Source of the DNA: Tersicoccus sp. Bi-70
Lineage (GTDB): Bacteria; Actinomycetota; Actinomycetes; Actinomycetales; Micrococcaceae
DNA length: 64,000 nt
Direction: 5' to 3'
NCBI RefSeq assembly: GCF_001968825.1
Contig: NZ_MIEU01000012.1
Span: forward strand, 124,001-188,000
Position numbers and translations under genes: made by a program. Positions 18,512 to 27,899 of this stretch are shown here, one piece after another. Position 1 is the first letter of the stretch. Every line of letters starts with the position of its first letter. Below the pieces are notes generated by a model. The model did not search any database. It saw only the letters and a program-made list of their open reading frames with translations, and was not told where the DNA came from.

Positions 18512-19206
18512 GTACGCGCACCGGCCCCCTCGCCGTCGTCACGGCTCTCGCCGTCGCCGCCGGGCTCACCCTGAGCGGGTGTGCCGGGGGCGGGGCGGCG
18601 ACGGCGATCGGGACGGGGGCGGCCCCGTCGTCCGCCGCGTCGCCGGCACCGTCGTCCTCGGCGGCTTCCTCCACGCCGCCGTCGGCCGCGGCCTCCTCAC
18701 TCGGTCCCGGCCGGCTGGATCGCCTGCAGGACCCCACGGGGGCGTCCCCCGCGGCGAGTGTCGGCGCACCGACCCGGGTACGGATTCCCGGCATCGGCGT
18801 GGACAGCACACTGGAGAACCTCCGACGGGACGCCGCGGGCGTGCTCGCCGCGCCGAAGGACTGGCAGCGCGCCGGCTGGTACACCGAGTCGCCCGTGCCC
18901 GGGCAGCGGGGTCCGTCCGTGATCGCCGGCCATCTGACGGCCCCGGACGGCCCGGGCGTCTTCTACCGGCTGCCCGAGCTCCGCCCCGGGGACCCGGTGA
19001 CGGTCACCGGTGCCGACGGGCGGGACGTGCACTTCACCGTCACCCGCGTCCTCAGCGCGGACCGGGTCGGGATCTTCCCCACCGAGCAGATCTACGGGCC
19101 GACACCGGACGCGCAGCTGCGGTTGATCACGTGCGACGGGCACTGGGACCCGGCACTCGGCCACTGGACCCGCAACCTCGTCGTCTTCGCGACCGCCGAC
19201 GGCTGA
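18508..19206 (+). CDS. Class F sortase, lipoprotein-type
   Basis: 232 residues. The N-terminus is a lipoprotein signal (LTLSGC, Cys25) rather than the usual membrane helix, followed by a Ser/Ala/Pro linker to about residue 75. The sortase barrel begins at PTRVRIPGIGVDSTLENL and has the catalytic His142 (VIAGHLT), Cys209 (LRLITCDG) and Arg222 (HWTRNLVVF). Class F sortases of actinobacteria have this short TCDG-type Cys motif. GTG 18508 overlaps the GH8 stop by 4 bases with GGGAG upstream. It is the last gene of the operon; a hairpin follows at 19216. It probably links an operon product (DUF4397 protein or polymer-associated protein) to the wall. Confidence 0.88.
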   Translation: MSTRTGPLAVVTALAVAAGLTLSGCAGGGAATAIGTGAAPSSAASPAPSSSAASSTPPSAAASSLGPGRLDRLQDPTGASPAASVGAPTRVRIPGIGVDSTLENLRRDAAGVLAAPKDWQRAGWYTESPVPGQRGPSVIAGHLTAPDGPGVFYRLPELRPGDPVTVTGADGRDVHFTVTRVLSADRVGIFPTEQIYGPTPDAQLRLITCDGHWDPALGHWTRNLVVFATADG

Positions 19207-19215
19207 GAACACGGC

Positions 19216-19243
19216 CGGCGGGAGCGCGCTGCGCAGCCCGCCG
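19216..19243. terminator. Bidirectional hairpin between sortase and xylR-like genes
   Basis: CGGCGGG (19216-19222) pairs with CCCGCCG (19237-19243), with an inner GCGC/GCGC stem. It sits between two convergent genes, so it can serve both. No T-run is present. Confidence 0.55.
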
Positions 19244-19255
19244 ATCCGGACGGGC

Positions 19256-20494
19256 TCAGCGGCCGGGGCGTCCACCGCCGTCGATCCACGCCGCGGGCCG
19301 GTCGATGACCCCCTCGAGCACGCTGATCGCGGCGCCGGTCGCGGCGGGCGCCCGGTCCTCGACGTGCTCGTCGACCGTCACCGTGGGGCCGCCGAAGCGC
19401 CCCGCCAGCACCCGGGAACCGAGCCGCCCGGCCAGATCCGGGGCGATCAGCGCCCCGAGGCGGCCGAGGTGGCCACCGAGCACGACGGCGGGGATGTCGA
19501 GCAGGTTGACGGCGCTGACCAGCGCCGTCTCCAGCGCCCCGAGCGCCGTCTCCAGCGCCCGCACCGCCGCCTCGTCGCCGGCCCGGCACGCCTCGGCGAA
19601 CTGGTCGATGCCCGCGGTCGCCGGCAGGCCCGCGGCGGTCTGCAGGGCCCGCAGCCCGGCATAGCGCTCGAGGCAGCCGCGCGAGCCGCACGGGCAGGCC
19701 GGGCCGTCGGCGTCGACGCAGACGTGCCCGATCTCCCCGGCCCAGCCGTGCTGGCCGCGCATCACCCGGCCGCCGAGCACCGCGGCGCCGCCGATGCCGA
19801 TCTCACCGGAGAGGTAGATGAAGTCCTGCGGCCCGTCCGGCCGTCCCGGTACCGGCTGGGCGACGGTCACGGCGGCGGAATCGGCCTCGTTGCTCAGCTG
19901 GACCGGACCGAGGTCCGGCGTCGCGAGCAGCGGGACGGGTTCGACGGCGGACCAGCCGAGGTTGGGTGCCCGCAGCAGGGTGCCCGTCCCCGGGCGCACG
20001 ATGCCGGGCAGGGCGAGGCCGGTGCCGACGAGGATGCGGTCCGCCCCGGCCGTGGCGAGGACGCGGGCGCCACAGGCACCCATCAGCGGCAGCACCGCGG
20101 CGGGGTCGCTGCCGACGAAGTCCCCGTCGACGGCCTCCTCCGCGACGACCGTGCCGTCGAGCGCCACCAGCCGGGCAAGCAGGAACGTCGCGTTCACCTG
20201 GAGCCCGAGGGCGCAGAGCCGGTCGTCGGCCACCACGGGCGTCGCGGGCCGCCCGAGCCCCCCGCCCACCTTGGCCACCTCGCGCACGAGTCCGCCGGCG
20301 AGCAGGTCGTCGACCAGGCGGGAGACGGTGGACCGGGTCAGCGCCGTCGCTACCGCGACGTCGGCGCGGGACATCGCCGTGGGCGCGCCGAGCACGATGC
20401 GCGCGACGAGCGAGAGGTTGTGCTCCCGCAGGGTGGCCTGGGTGGCGGCCGCCGCCGGTCGGGGCCGCGCCGGGACGCCGATGACGGTGTTCAC
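19256..20494 (-). CDS. xylR: ROK-family xylose-type repressor
   Basis: 412 residues. An N-terminal winged HTH (about 25-80; MSRADVAVATALTRSTVSRLVDDLLAGGLV, landmarks MSRADVA and STVSRL) is joined to a ROK sugar-binding domain with GEIGHVCVD and the zinc motif CPCGSRGCLE. It is divergent from xylA, so it is called XylR by context. Start: the frame is open to GTG 20518, but the xylA -35 box lies inside that extension. GTG 20494 lies 7 bases after a minus-strand TACAGT (20502-20507), so a leaderless start there is favoured. Transcription probably stops when xylose is absent; the operator at 20524-20540 covers both promoters. Confidence 0.88.
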   Translation of the reverse strand: MNTVIGVPARPRPAAAATQATLREHNLSLVARIVLGAPTAMSRADVAVATALTRSTVSRLVDDLLAGGLVREVAKVGGGLGRPATPVVADDRLCALGLQVNATFLLARLVALDGTVVAEEAVDGDFVGSDPAAVLPLMGACGARVLATAGADRILVGTGLALPGIVRPGTGTLLRAPNLGWSAVEPVPLLATPDLGPVQLSNEADSAAVTVAQPVPGRPDGPQDFIYLSGEIGIGGAAVLGGRVMRGQHGWAGEIGHVCVDADGPACPCGSRGCLERYAGLRALQTAAGLPATAGIDQFAEACRAGDEAAVRALETALGALETALVSAVNLLDIPAVVLGGHLGRLGALIAPDLAGRLGSRVLAGRFGGPTVTVDEHVEDRAPAATGAAISVLEGVIDRPAAWIDGGGRPGR

Positions 20495-20498
20495 GGCA

Positions 20499-20540
20499 TT
20501 GACTGTAGCGGACGTCACTATTATGTTGTGTGAAACAACA
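20499..20540 (+). promoter_or_regulatory. xylA promoter with overlapping repressor operator
   Basis: TTGACT (20499-20504) and TATGTT (20522-20527) are 17 bases apart, a near-consensus promoter. An inverted repeat TGTTGT/ACAACA with a 5-base centre (20524-20540) overlaps the -10 box and the expected start site, so bound repressor would block transcription. It resembles the TTTGTT-type operators of XylR proteins in other bacteria. The xylA ATG follows 32 bases later. Confidence 0.8.
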
Positions 20541-20572
20541 AATGGTCAGTGAAGACTCATGAAGGAGCAGAC

Positions 20573-21751
20573 ATGGTGCGCCAGCCCACGAAGGACGACC
20601 GGTTCTCATTCGGCCTCTGGACCGTCGGATGGACGGGTATCGACCCGTTCGGATCCGCGACCCGCCCGTCCCTGGACCCCTGGGAGTACAGCGAGAAGCT
20701 CGCGGAGCTGGGTGCCTGGGGCATCACCTTCCACGACAACGACGTCTTCCCGTTCGACGCGGACGAGCAGACCCGGCGCCGCATCACCGGCCAGCTCAAG
20801 GATGCCGCCGACAAGGCCGGCCTGGTCATCGAGATGGTCACCACCAACACCTTCACCCACCCGGTGTTCAAGGACGGCGGGCTCACCTCGAACGACCGGG
20901 GCGTGCGCCGCTTCGGCCTGCGCAAGGTGCTCTCCGCCGTCGACCTGGCCGCCGAGATGGGCGCGAGCACCTTCGTGATGTGGGGCGGCCGCGAGGGCGC
21001 CGAGTACGACTCCTCCAAGAACCTCTTCGCCGCGCTGCAGCGGTACAAGGAGGGTCTGGACACCGTGGCCGGCTACATCAAGAGCCAGGGCTACGACCTG
21101 CGGATCGGCCTCGAGCCGAAGCCCAACGAGCCGCGCGGCGACATCTTCCTGCCCACGGCCGGGCACGCGCTGGCGCTGATCGCCGAGCTCGAGCACGGCG
21201 ACATCGTCGGGCTGAACCCCGAGACCGGGCACGAGCAGATGGCCAACCTCAACTACACGCACGCCCTGGCGCAGGCGCTGTTCAGCGGCAAGCTGTTCCA
21301 CATCGACCTGAACGGGCAGAAGGGCCTGAAGTACGACCAGGATCTCGTGTTCGGCCACGGTGACCTGCTCTCGGCCTTCTTCACGGTCGACCTGCTGGAG
21401 AACGGCTTCCCGGGCTCCCCCGACGGCCCCCGCTACACCGGCCCGAAGCACTTCGACTACAAGCCGTCCCGCACCGAGTACTTCGAGGGCGTGTGGAAGT
21501 CCGCGGCCGCCAACATGGCGACCTACCTGCAGCTGGCCGAGAAGGCACGGGCGTTCCGCGCCGACGACCGCGTGCAGGAGGCCATGCGGTACTCCGGCGT
21601 CGCGGATCTCGCCCAGCCGACGCTCGCCCCGGGTGAGACGGTGGCGGACCTGCTCACCGCGACGGACGACTTCGACCTGGACGCCGCCGCCGAGCGCGAC
21701 TACGGGTTCGTCCAGCTGCACCAGCTCGCCGTCGAGCACCTGATCGGCTGA
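20573..21751 (+). CDS. xylA: Xylose isomerase
   Basis: Converts D-xylose to D-xylulose in the cytoplasm; 392 residues, normal for the actinobacterial class I enzyme. Visible landmarks: SFGLWTVGW, catalytic [10 protein letters not shown] (His/Asp pair), [11 protein letters not shown], metal ligands in [20 protein letters not shown] and FHIDLNGQ, and C-terminal [15 protein letters not shown] 20573 has GAAGGAG 6 bases upstream. It forms an operon with xylB (3-base gap) and is divergent from the ROK repressor. Confidence 0.98.
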   Translation: MVRQPTKDDRFSFGLWTVGWTGIDPFGSATRPSLDPWEYSEKLAELGAWGITFHDNDVFPFDADEQTRRRITGQLKDAADKAGLVIEMVTTNTFTHPVFKDGGLTSNDRGVRRFGLRKVLSAVDLAAEMGASTFVMWGGREGAEYDSSKNLFAALQRYKEGLDTVAGYIKSQGYDLRIGLEPKPNEPRGDIFLPTAGHALALIAELEHGDIVGLNPETGHEQMANLNYTHALAQALFSGKLFHIDLNGQKGLKYDQDLVFGHGDLLSAFFTVDLLENGFPGSPDGPRYTGPKHFDYKPSRTEYFEGVWKSAAANMATYLQLAEKARAFRADDRVQEAMRYSGVADLAQPTLAPGETVADLLTATDDFDLDAAAERDYGFVQLHQLAVEHLIG

Positions 21752-21754
21752 GTC

Positions 21755-23227
21755 GTGTCCCTCGTCGCCGGCGTCGACAGCTCGACGCAGTCCTGCAAGG
21801 TCGTCATCCGGGACGCCGCGACCGGGGCGCTCGTGCGCTCCGGCTCGGCCCCGCACCCCGACGGCACGGAGGTGGACCCCGAGGCCTGGTGGCTCGCCCT
21901 GCAGGCGGCCGTCGAGGACGCCGGTGGCCTGGACGGCGTCACCGCGATGGCGGTGGGCGGTCAGCAGCACGGCATGGTGGTGCTCGACGCCGACGGGGCG
22001 GTGATCCGGCCGGCCCTGCTGTGGAACGACACCCGCTCGGCGGACGCGGCCACGGATCTGGCCCGCGAACTGGGCGACGGGCACCTGGAGCGCGGCCGCG
22101 CCGCCCTGCTGGCCGCGGGCGGCTCCGTGCCGCTCGCGTCGTTCACCGTGACCAAGCTGCGCTGGCTGGCCGACCACGAACCGGAGAACGCTGGCCGGGT
22201 GGCCGCGGTGGCACTGCCCCACGACTGGCTCACCTGGCGGCTCTCGGGCTCAACGGACGTACGCACGCTGACCACGGACCGGTCTGACGCGTCCGGCACC
22301 GGGTACTGGCATCCGGGCACCGGGCAGTACCGCTGGGAGTTGCTCTCGCGTGCCCTGCGCCGCGACGTCGGGCCGGGCGACCTGGCGCTGCCGCGCGTCG
22401 CCGGGCCGTTCGAGGCGGTCGGCGAGACGGCCGCGTCCGGCGCGATCCCGGCCGGCATCGTCCTCGCCCCCGGGTGCGGCGACAACGCCGGCGCGGCCCT
22501 CGGCCTCGGGCTGGCGCCCGGCCAGGTGTTCGTGTCCCTGGGCACGTCCGGCGTGGTCGCCGCGGTGGCGGACTCCCCCGCCGCCGACCTGAGCGGGATC
22601 GTCGCGGGCTTCGCCGACGCCACGGGGGCCTTCCTCCCCCTGGCCTGCACCCTCAACGGCACCCGGGTGCTCGAGGCGGGGCGGCGCCTGCTCGGCGTCG
22701 ACCACGAGGGTTTGAGCGCGCTCGCGCTGGCGGCCGAGCCCGGCGCCGGCGGACTCGTGCACGTGCCGTACCTCGAGGGCGAGCGCACCCCGGACCTGCC
22801 CCGCGCCACGGGGTCCCTGCGCGGCATGACCCCGGCGTCGCTCACGCGGGAGAACCTCGCCCGGGCGGTCGTCGAGGGCCTGCTGTGCCACCTGGCCGCG
22901 GCCCTGGACGGCATCCGGGCGCTCGGCGTCGAGGCCGACGAGGTGACCCTCGTCGGCGGCGGCGCCCGCTCCGCGGCCGTGCGCCGCCTCGCCCCCGGCC
23001 TGCTCGGCGTGCCCGTGGTGGTGCCGGCAGCGGGCGAGTACGTGGCCGACGGCGCCGCCCGGCAGGCCGCGACCACCGTCGCCGGCGCCGACACACTCGT
23101 CGCGTGGGCCCGCACCGACGAGGAGCGCTTCACCGGCCCGGCGCAACCGGAGGTCCGGGCCGCCTGGGACCGGCAGGCCGCCCGGGTCGCGGAGGAGTTC
23201 ACCGGGACCGCCGACCCCGGAGCGTGA
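21755..23227 (+). CDS. xylB: Xylulokinase
   Basis: Phosphorylates D-xylulose to xylulose-5-phosphate for the pentose phosphate pathway; 490 residues. FGGY-kinase marks: N-terminal [31 protein letters not shown], catalytic Asp in [21 protein letters not shown], and the C-terminal ATP motif [11 protein letters not shown] 21755 starts 3 bases after the xylA stop, so translation is likely coupled. It ends convergently with the aldose epimerase gene. Confidence 0.97.
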   Translation: MSLVAGVDSSTQSCKVVIRDAATGALVRSGSAPHPDGTEVDPEAWWLALQAAVEDAGGLDGVTAMAVGGQQHGMVVLDADGAVIRPALLWNDTRSADAATDLARELGDGHLERGRAALLAAGGSVPLASFTVTKLRWLADHEPENAGRVAAVALPHDWLTWRLSGSTDVRTLTTDRSDASGTGYWHPGTGQYRWELLSRALRRDVGPGDLALPRVAGPFEAVGETAASGAIPAGIVLAPGCGDNAGAALGLGLAPGQVFVSLGTSGVVAAVADSPAADLSGIVAGFADATGAFLPLACTLNGTRVLEAGRRLLGVDHEGLSALALAAEPGAGGLVHVPYLEGERTPDLPRATGSLRGMTPASLTRENLARAVVEGLLCHLAAALDGIRALGVEADEVTLVGGGARSAAVRRLAPGLLGVPVVVPAAGEYVADGAARQAATTVAGADTLVAWARTDEERFTGPAQPEVRAAWDRQAARVAEEFTGTADPGA

Positions 23228-23359
23228 CCGCCGTGGTGAGTCCGTCGACGGATCCACCCCCAGAACTGCCTCCGGTCACCGACACCGGCAGGGCCTCCGC
23301 TCGGCGCGGCGCGCTCGCCCGTCCGTCGCGTTCAGTCCGTCGTGGTCAGGCCGTTGCGT

Positions 23360-24490
23360 TCAGTCCGCGGTGCGGAACTCCCACCGGATCCGGGCCCGCC
23401 ACGTCCGCCCGGGCCGCAGGACCGCGGACGGGAGATCCGGCCGATTCGGTGCGTCGGGGCACTGCTGCGCCTCCAGCGCGATGCCGTCGCCGGGCCGGTA
23501 CAGCTCCCCGCCGTGTCCCGGCACCATCGTGGCCAGCACGTTGCCGGAGTAGACCTGCACCGACGGCTGGTCGGCGAGCACCCGCACGCCGCGACCCGTG
23601 CCGGGCAGGCTGAGGTCCGCGATCTCGCGCAGGCCGGCTCCATCGGGCCGGGCACCGGTCGAATCGTCGGCCCGGTCGGGTGTCGCGCCGTCCGGGAGAT
23701 AGGGGTGGTCGAGGCCGCCGACGGCGGTCACCTGCGGCACCGGGCGACGGCGTGCCCGGCCGAGCTCCACCCCGTCCCGCAGGTCCAGCCCGGCGGTGTC
23801 GACGTCGACGATGTCGCCGGGAATACCGGTGGCGTCCACCGCCAGCACCCGCCCGGCCGGCACCCGCAGCACGTGCTCGTCCACGCTGCCGCGCCCGGCG
23901 AGGTTGAGGTAGAGGTGGCTGGTGAGGCTGACGGGCGTGGGCGCGTCGGTGACCGCCTCGATCGTCAGGTCCAGCGTCGATCCCTCGACCGTGTACCGAG
24001 CGATCACGTCGAGCCGCCCGGGGAATCCGCCGTCTCCGTCGGGACTGGTCAGGGCGAGCTCGAGGCTGGTCGGCGTGTGCCCGGTGACCCGCCAGGGCCG
24101 CCGGTCCAGCCCGGCGCCGCCGCCGTGCAGGGTGTGCTCCCCGTTGTTGGCGACGAGGGGGTACCGCCGGCCGTCCAGCTCGAAGGCGGCACCGGCGATG
24201 CGGTTGGCGAACCGGCCGATCAGGCCGCCGAGGAAGGCATCCGGGTGGGCGAGGTACCCGGCCATGTCACCGAAGCCGAGGGCGACATCCGTCCAGGCGT
24301 CCCCGCCGCTGCCGGTCCGCAGGCGGATCCGATTGACGGTCGCGCCGCGATCCAGGATCGTCACCGCGAGCGCGTCGCCCCCGATGGCCAGGGCGGCGAC
24401 CGGCCCGCCCTCCGCGTCGGCGCCGAACCGACGCGACGAGCCCGGCTCGTCCACCGGTGCGGTCCCGGGTGCCTCCACGGCGTCACTCAC
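23360..24490 (-). CDS. galM: Aldose 1-epimerase (mutarotase)
   Basis: Interconverts alpha and beta anomers of aldoses; 376 residues. Motifs: GRFANRIAGA, NNGEHTLHGG (catalytic His), TSHLYLNLAG (second His), and ALEAQQCPDAPN with the catalytic Glu. GTG 24488-24490 is preceded by AGGAG. It lies 124 bases beyond the stop of the GH3 gene on the same strand, so it may be read with the importer/glycosidase operon. Its role would be to feed alpha-xylose or alpha-glucose to xylA or glucokinase. A 12-bp direct repeat (GCGTTCAGTCCG at 23328 and 23356) spans its 3' end. Confidence 0.9.
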   Translation of the reverse strand: MSDAVEAPGTAPVDEPGSSRRFGADAEGGPVAALAIGGDALAVTILDRGATVNRIRLRTGSGGDAWTDVALGFGDMAGYLAHPDAFLGGLIGRFANRIAGAAFELDGRRYPLVANNGEHTLHGGGAGLDRRPWRVTGHTPTSLELALTSPDGDGGFPGRLDVIARYTVEGSTLDLTIEAVTDAPTPVSLTSHLYLNLAGRGSVDEHVLRVPAGRVLAVDATGIPGDIVDVDTAGLDLRDGVELGRARRRPVPQVTAVGGLDHPYLPDGATPDRADDSTGARPDGAGLREIADLSLPGTGRGVRVLADQPSVQVYSGNVLATMVPGHGGELYRPGDGIALEAQQCPDAPNRPDLPSAVLRPGRTWRARIRWEFRTAD

Positions 24491-24614
24491 CCTTGCTCCT
24501 GTCCTCGCCCCTCACCTGCGATCCACGATCTCACGCGCCGCGATCGCCCACAGTCCTGCGCCGCCCGGACGACGCCGTCCGGCCGACGCCGGCGCGGTCA
24601 CCGCTCGCGACGCG

Positions 24615-26954
24615 TCACCGGCGTTCCAGCGTCCACGGGGTGGTGAGCACGCGGCCCTCGCCCACCACGCGCCGCTCACCGGTGAGGGTGAACGGCAGGT
24701 CCGAGACGATGTCCCGGCTCGAGGTGCCGACCCGCAGGCTCATCGCGCCGGGCTCGACGATGCGCCGCAGGTCCGTCCCGGTGAAGGACGTGCGGTCGGC
24801 GTGCACGCGGAACCGGACGCACGCAGACTCCCCCGGCTCCAGAGTGACCCTGGCGTAGCCGATCAGCGCGATGATCGGCCGGGTCACCTCGGCGACGTCG
24901 TCGTGCAGGTACACCTGGACGACCTCGGTGGCCGTCCGCTCGCCCGTGTTGGTGACGGGGACCGAGACGGTCAGCTCGCCGTCGACCGGCACCTCGGTGC
25001 GGTCCAGTTCGGCCTCGCCGAGGCTCAGCTGCGCGTACCCGAGACCGAAGCCGAACGGGTACAGCGGCCGCGGGTCCAGGTTGGAGACGCCCTCGCTGAA
25101 CCAGCCGAGCGGCGGCGCGAGGTAGGTGCCGGGCTGGCCGCCCACGGTGGCGGGGATGCCGACGGGCAGACGCCCCGAGGGGTCGACGACGCCGGTCAGC
25201 ACGTCGGCGAGTGCGGCACCGCCCTCCTCCCCGGGCATGAACGCCTGGACGACGGCCGCACAGCGGTCGGCGTGGTCGCCGAGTGCGTACGGCCGGCCGG
25301 AGACGACCACGAGCACGACGGGCGTGCCGGTGGCGAGGACGGCCTCGACGAGCTCCCCCTGCACGCCGGGCAGGCGCAGGTCCTCCGCGTCGCAGCCCTC
25401 ACCGGAGGTGCCCTGGCCGAAGAGGCCGGCGAGGTCGCCGACCGCGAGCACCGCGACGTCGGCCGCCGAGGCGAGCGCCACCGCGGCGTCGAAGCCGGAC
25501 CGGTCCGCCTCCAGCACGGGGGCGCCGAGCGCGTGGGTCACCGCGTCGCCGAACCGCTCGGTCAGGGCGTCGCGCAGCGAGTCGACCCGGATGCCGAGGC
25601 CCAGGTCGGGGTAGCGGCCGAGGACGTGGTTGGGGAACGAGTAGCAGCCCATGAACGTGCGGGCCTCGTCGGCGCACGGGCCGATCAGGGCGACGGAGGT
25701 GCCGTCGGCCAGGGGCAGGACGCCGTCGTTGGCCAGCAGGACGATGCTGCGCTCCGCGACCTCCCGGGCCAGCTGCCGGTTGGCCGCGGAGTCCAGGTCC
25801 CGTTCGGTGCCGACGGTCGCCGGGTCGAAGCCGGGGTCGAGGAGCCCGAGGTCGATCTTCTGGCGCAGCACGCGGGCCACGGCGGTGTCGATCGTGGCCT
25901 CGTCGAGCAGCCCGGCCTCGACGGCCTCGGCCAGCCGCGCGTAGGTGCCCGTGTTCGGCAGCTCCACGTCCAGGCCGGCGCTCACCGCCAGGGCGGCGGC
26001 CTCGGCCGGCCCGCCCGCGACGCGGTGCATGGTCTCGAGGAAGGTGACCGCCCAGTAGTCGGAGACGACGACGCCGTCGAACCCCCACCGCTCGCGCAGC
26101 ACCCCGGTCAGCAGGTCCCGGCTCGACGCCGCGGGCACCCCGTCGATGTCGGAGTAGGAGTTCATCACCGAGCGGGCACCGCCCTCCCGCACCGCGAGCT
26201 CGAAGGGGTACAGCATCACGTCCTCGAACTCGCGCGGCCCCATCGGCACGGGCGCGTGGTTGCGGCCGGCACGGGAGGCGGAGTAGCCGGCGAAGTGCTT
26301 GAGGGTCGCGTGCACACCCGCCTCCTGCAGGCCCCGCACGTAGGCGGCGCCGAGCGTGCCGACGAGGTACGGGTCCTCCCCCGTCGTCTCCTCCACCCGC
26401 CCCCACCGGTAGTCGCGCACGACGTCGAGCAGCGGGGAGAGGCCCTGGTGGACGCCGACGGCGGCGAGGTCGGCACCGATCGCGTGCGCCATCCGTTCGA
26501 TCAGGTCCGGGTCGAAGGTCGCGCCCCACGCGATGGCGGCCGGGTAGACGGTCGCGCCGTAGGCGGTGAAACCGGTCAGGCACTCCTCGTGGGCGATCGC
26601 CGGGATCCCCAGCCGGGAGCGCTCGATCACCTGGCGCTGGTAGTCCCGCAGGTGCGCGAGGCCGTCGGCGACGCTCACCGGCTCCGTCCCCCAGTTGCGG
26701 GTCAGGTGCCCGAGGCCGTCCCGGGTCGCGTCGTCCCAGGTGACGCCCGCGCTCAGCCCGCTCTCCATGGGGGCGACGTCACCGGCGATCTGGCCGGCCT
26801 GCCGCGGGGTGGGCCAGAAGCTGCCGAGCTGGCCGATCTTCTCGGCGAGGGACAGCTCGGCGAGCAGAGCCTGGACCCGGGACTCGGTGGGCTGCTGCGG
26901 GTCGTTCCAGAGGTGCAGGTCGTTCTGGGGGTGCATGTCGTTCCGGATGTGCAT
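24615..26954 (-). CDS. GH3 beta-glycosidase (beta-glucosidase/beta-xylosidase)
   Basis: Cytoplasmic glycosidase of 779 residues with no signal peptide. Layout: GH3 N-terminal barrel (about 20-330; EKIGQLGSF, LSPLLDVVRDYRWGRVEETTGEDP, KHFAGYSASRAGRNHAPV), the nucleophile region VVVSDYWAV, the GH3 C-terminal domain (VALIGPCADEARTFMGCYSF; GEEGGAALADVL) and a fibronectin III-like domain at about 650-770. ATG 26952-26954 has GGAG upstream. It is the fourth gene after the sugar-binding protein and two permeases and so probably cleaves the imported beta-oligosaccharide. The xylose genes next door favour xylobiose; cellobiose is the alternative. Confidence 0.9.
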   Translation of the reverse strand: MHIRNDMHPQNDLHLWNDPQQPTESRVQALLAELSLAEKIGQLGSFWPTPRQAGQIAGDVAPMESGLSAGVTWDDATRDGLGHLTRNWGTEPVSVADGLAHLRDYQRQVIERSRLGIPAIAHEECLTGFTAYGATVYPAAIAWGATFDPDLIERMAHAIGADLAAVGVHQGLSPLLDVVRDYRWGRVEETTGEDPYLVGTLGAAYVRGLQEAGVHATLKHFAGYSASRAGRNHAPVPMGPREFEDVMLYPFELAVREGGARSVMNSYSDIDGVPAASSRDLLTGVLRERWGFDGVVVSDYWAVTFLETMHRVAGGPAEAAALAVSAGLDVELPNTGTYARLAEAVEAGLLDEATIDTAVARVLRQKIDLGLLDPGFDPATVGTERDLDSAANRQLAREVAERSIVLLANDGVLPLADGTSVALIGPCADEARTFMGCYSFPNHVLGRYPDLGLGIRVDSLRDALTERFGDAVTHALGAPVLEADRSGFDAAVALASAADVAVLAVGDLAGLFGQGTSGEGCDAEDLRLPGVQGELVEAVLATGTPVVLVVVSGRPYALGDHADRCAAVVQAFMPGEEGGAALADVLTGVVDPSGRLPVGIPATVGGQPGTYLAPPLGWFSEGVSNLDPRPLYPFGFGLGYAQLSLGEAELDRTEVPVDGELTVSVPVTNTGERTATEVVQVYLHDDVAEVTRPIIALIGYARVTLEPGESACVRFRVHADRTSFTGTDLRRIVEPGAMSLRVGTSSRDIVSDLPFTLTGERRVVGEGRVLTTPWTLERR

Positions 26955-27025
26955 GGTGCTCCAGGGGACGGGCACCGGAGACCGGTGCGGTGAAGAAGAG
27001 TCGGTGGCCAGGAAGGCAGACAGGA

Positions 27026-27898
27026 TTACTTGGAGAAGCCGGCGGTCAGGCCCGAGACGAGCTGCCGGCGCCCGACGGCGTACGCGGCCAGCAGCGGCAG
27101 CACCGAGAGCACGACGGCGGCCAGGACGGCGGGCACGTTGACGGTGAAGGCGCCCTGGAAGGACCACAGCGACAGCGGCAGTACCCGCTGGCTCGCACTC
27201 TGCGTGAGGATCAGCGGGAACAGGAAGCCGTTCCACACGTTCAGGGCGTCGTAGATGGCGACGGTGATGATCGCCGGGCGGGCGAGCGGCACGGCGAGCG
27301 ACCACAGCATCCGCCACGGGCTCGCGCCGTCGACCGTCATCGACTCGAACAGCTCGCTCGGCACGTCGCGGAGGAAGTTCACGAGGATGAGCACGGTGAT
27401 CGGGATGGCGAAGGCGATCGACGGCAGGATCAGCGCCCACAGGGTGTCGTACAGGCCGAGCTGCACGATCAGGTAGTAGACGGGGATGATCACGCCCTGC
27501 AGCGGGATGGCGATGCCGAGGAGCAGCGCATCGAAGAACCGCCGGGAGAACCGGGACGGGTTGCGCACGATCACGTAGGCCGCCAGCAGGCAGACGAACA
27601 CGGCGACGGCCACGCTCACCCCGGTGACGATCACCGAGTTGACGAAATAGGTGGCGAAGTCGGCCTTGAGCACCTGACCGTAGGCCGTCAGCGTCGGTGC
27701 GGACGGCACCGAGAGCGGGTTCGCCGAGAAGTACTCGGCCCGCGGGCGCAGGCTCGTCACCACGATGTAGTAGATCGGCAGGATGGTGATCGCGAGCCAG
27801 AGCCAGCCCAGCAGCCCGCCGATGAGGTTCGGTGCCTTCCGGCCGCCCAGGCCGAGGGAGAGACCGGAGGCCTTGCGTTCGCGCAGGGCGATGGCCAT
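27026..27898 (-). CDS. Sugar ABC transporter permease, MalG-type
   Basis: 290 residues with six membrane helices. The EAA loop is ESMTVDGASPWRMLWSLAVP. It pairs with the permease just upstream; its ATG starts 1 base after that stop codon. No ATPase gene is present in the cluster, as is usual in actinobacteria where a shared MsmK-type ATPase serves many importers. The CUT1 family imports oligosaccharides. Confidence 0.92.
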   Translation of the reverse strand: MAIALRERKASGLSLGLGGRKAPNLIGGLLGWLWLAITILPIYYIVVTSLRPRAEYFSANPLSVPSAPTLTAYGQVLKADFATYFVNSVIVTGVSVAVAVFVCLLAAYVIVRNPSRFSRRFFDALLLGIAIPLQGVIIPVYYLIVQLGLYDTLWALILPSIAFAIPITVLILVNFLRDVPSELFESMTVDGASPWRMLWSLAVPLARPAIITVAIYDALNVWNGFLFPLILTQSASQRVLPLSLWSFQGAFTVNVPAVLAAVVLSVLPLLAAYAVGRRQLVSGLTAGFSK

Positions 27899-27899
27899 G

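Noticed and set aside
23240-23370. Palindrome TCCGTCGACGGA and 12-bp direct repeat between xylB and galM
   Set aside because: Short and GC-rich; no terminator shape and no gene placement to support a regulatory role. The direct repeat probably comes from local duplication.
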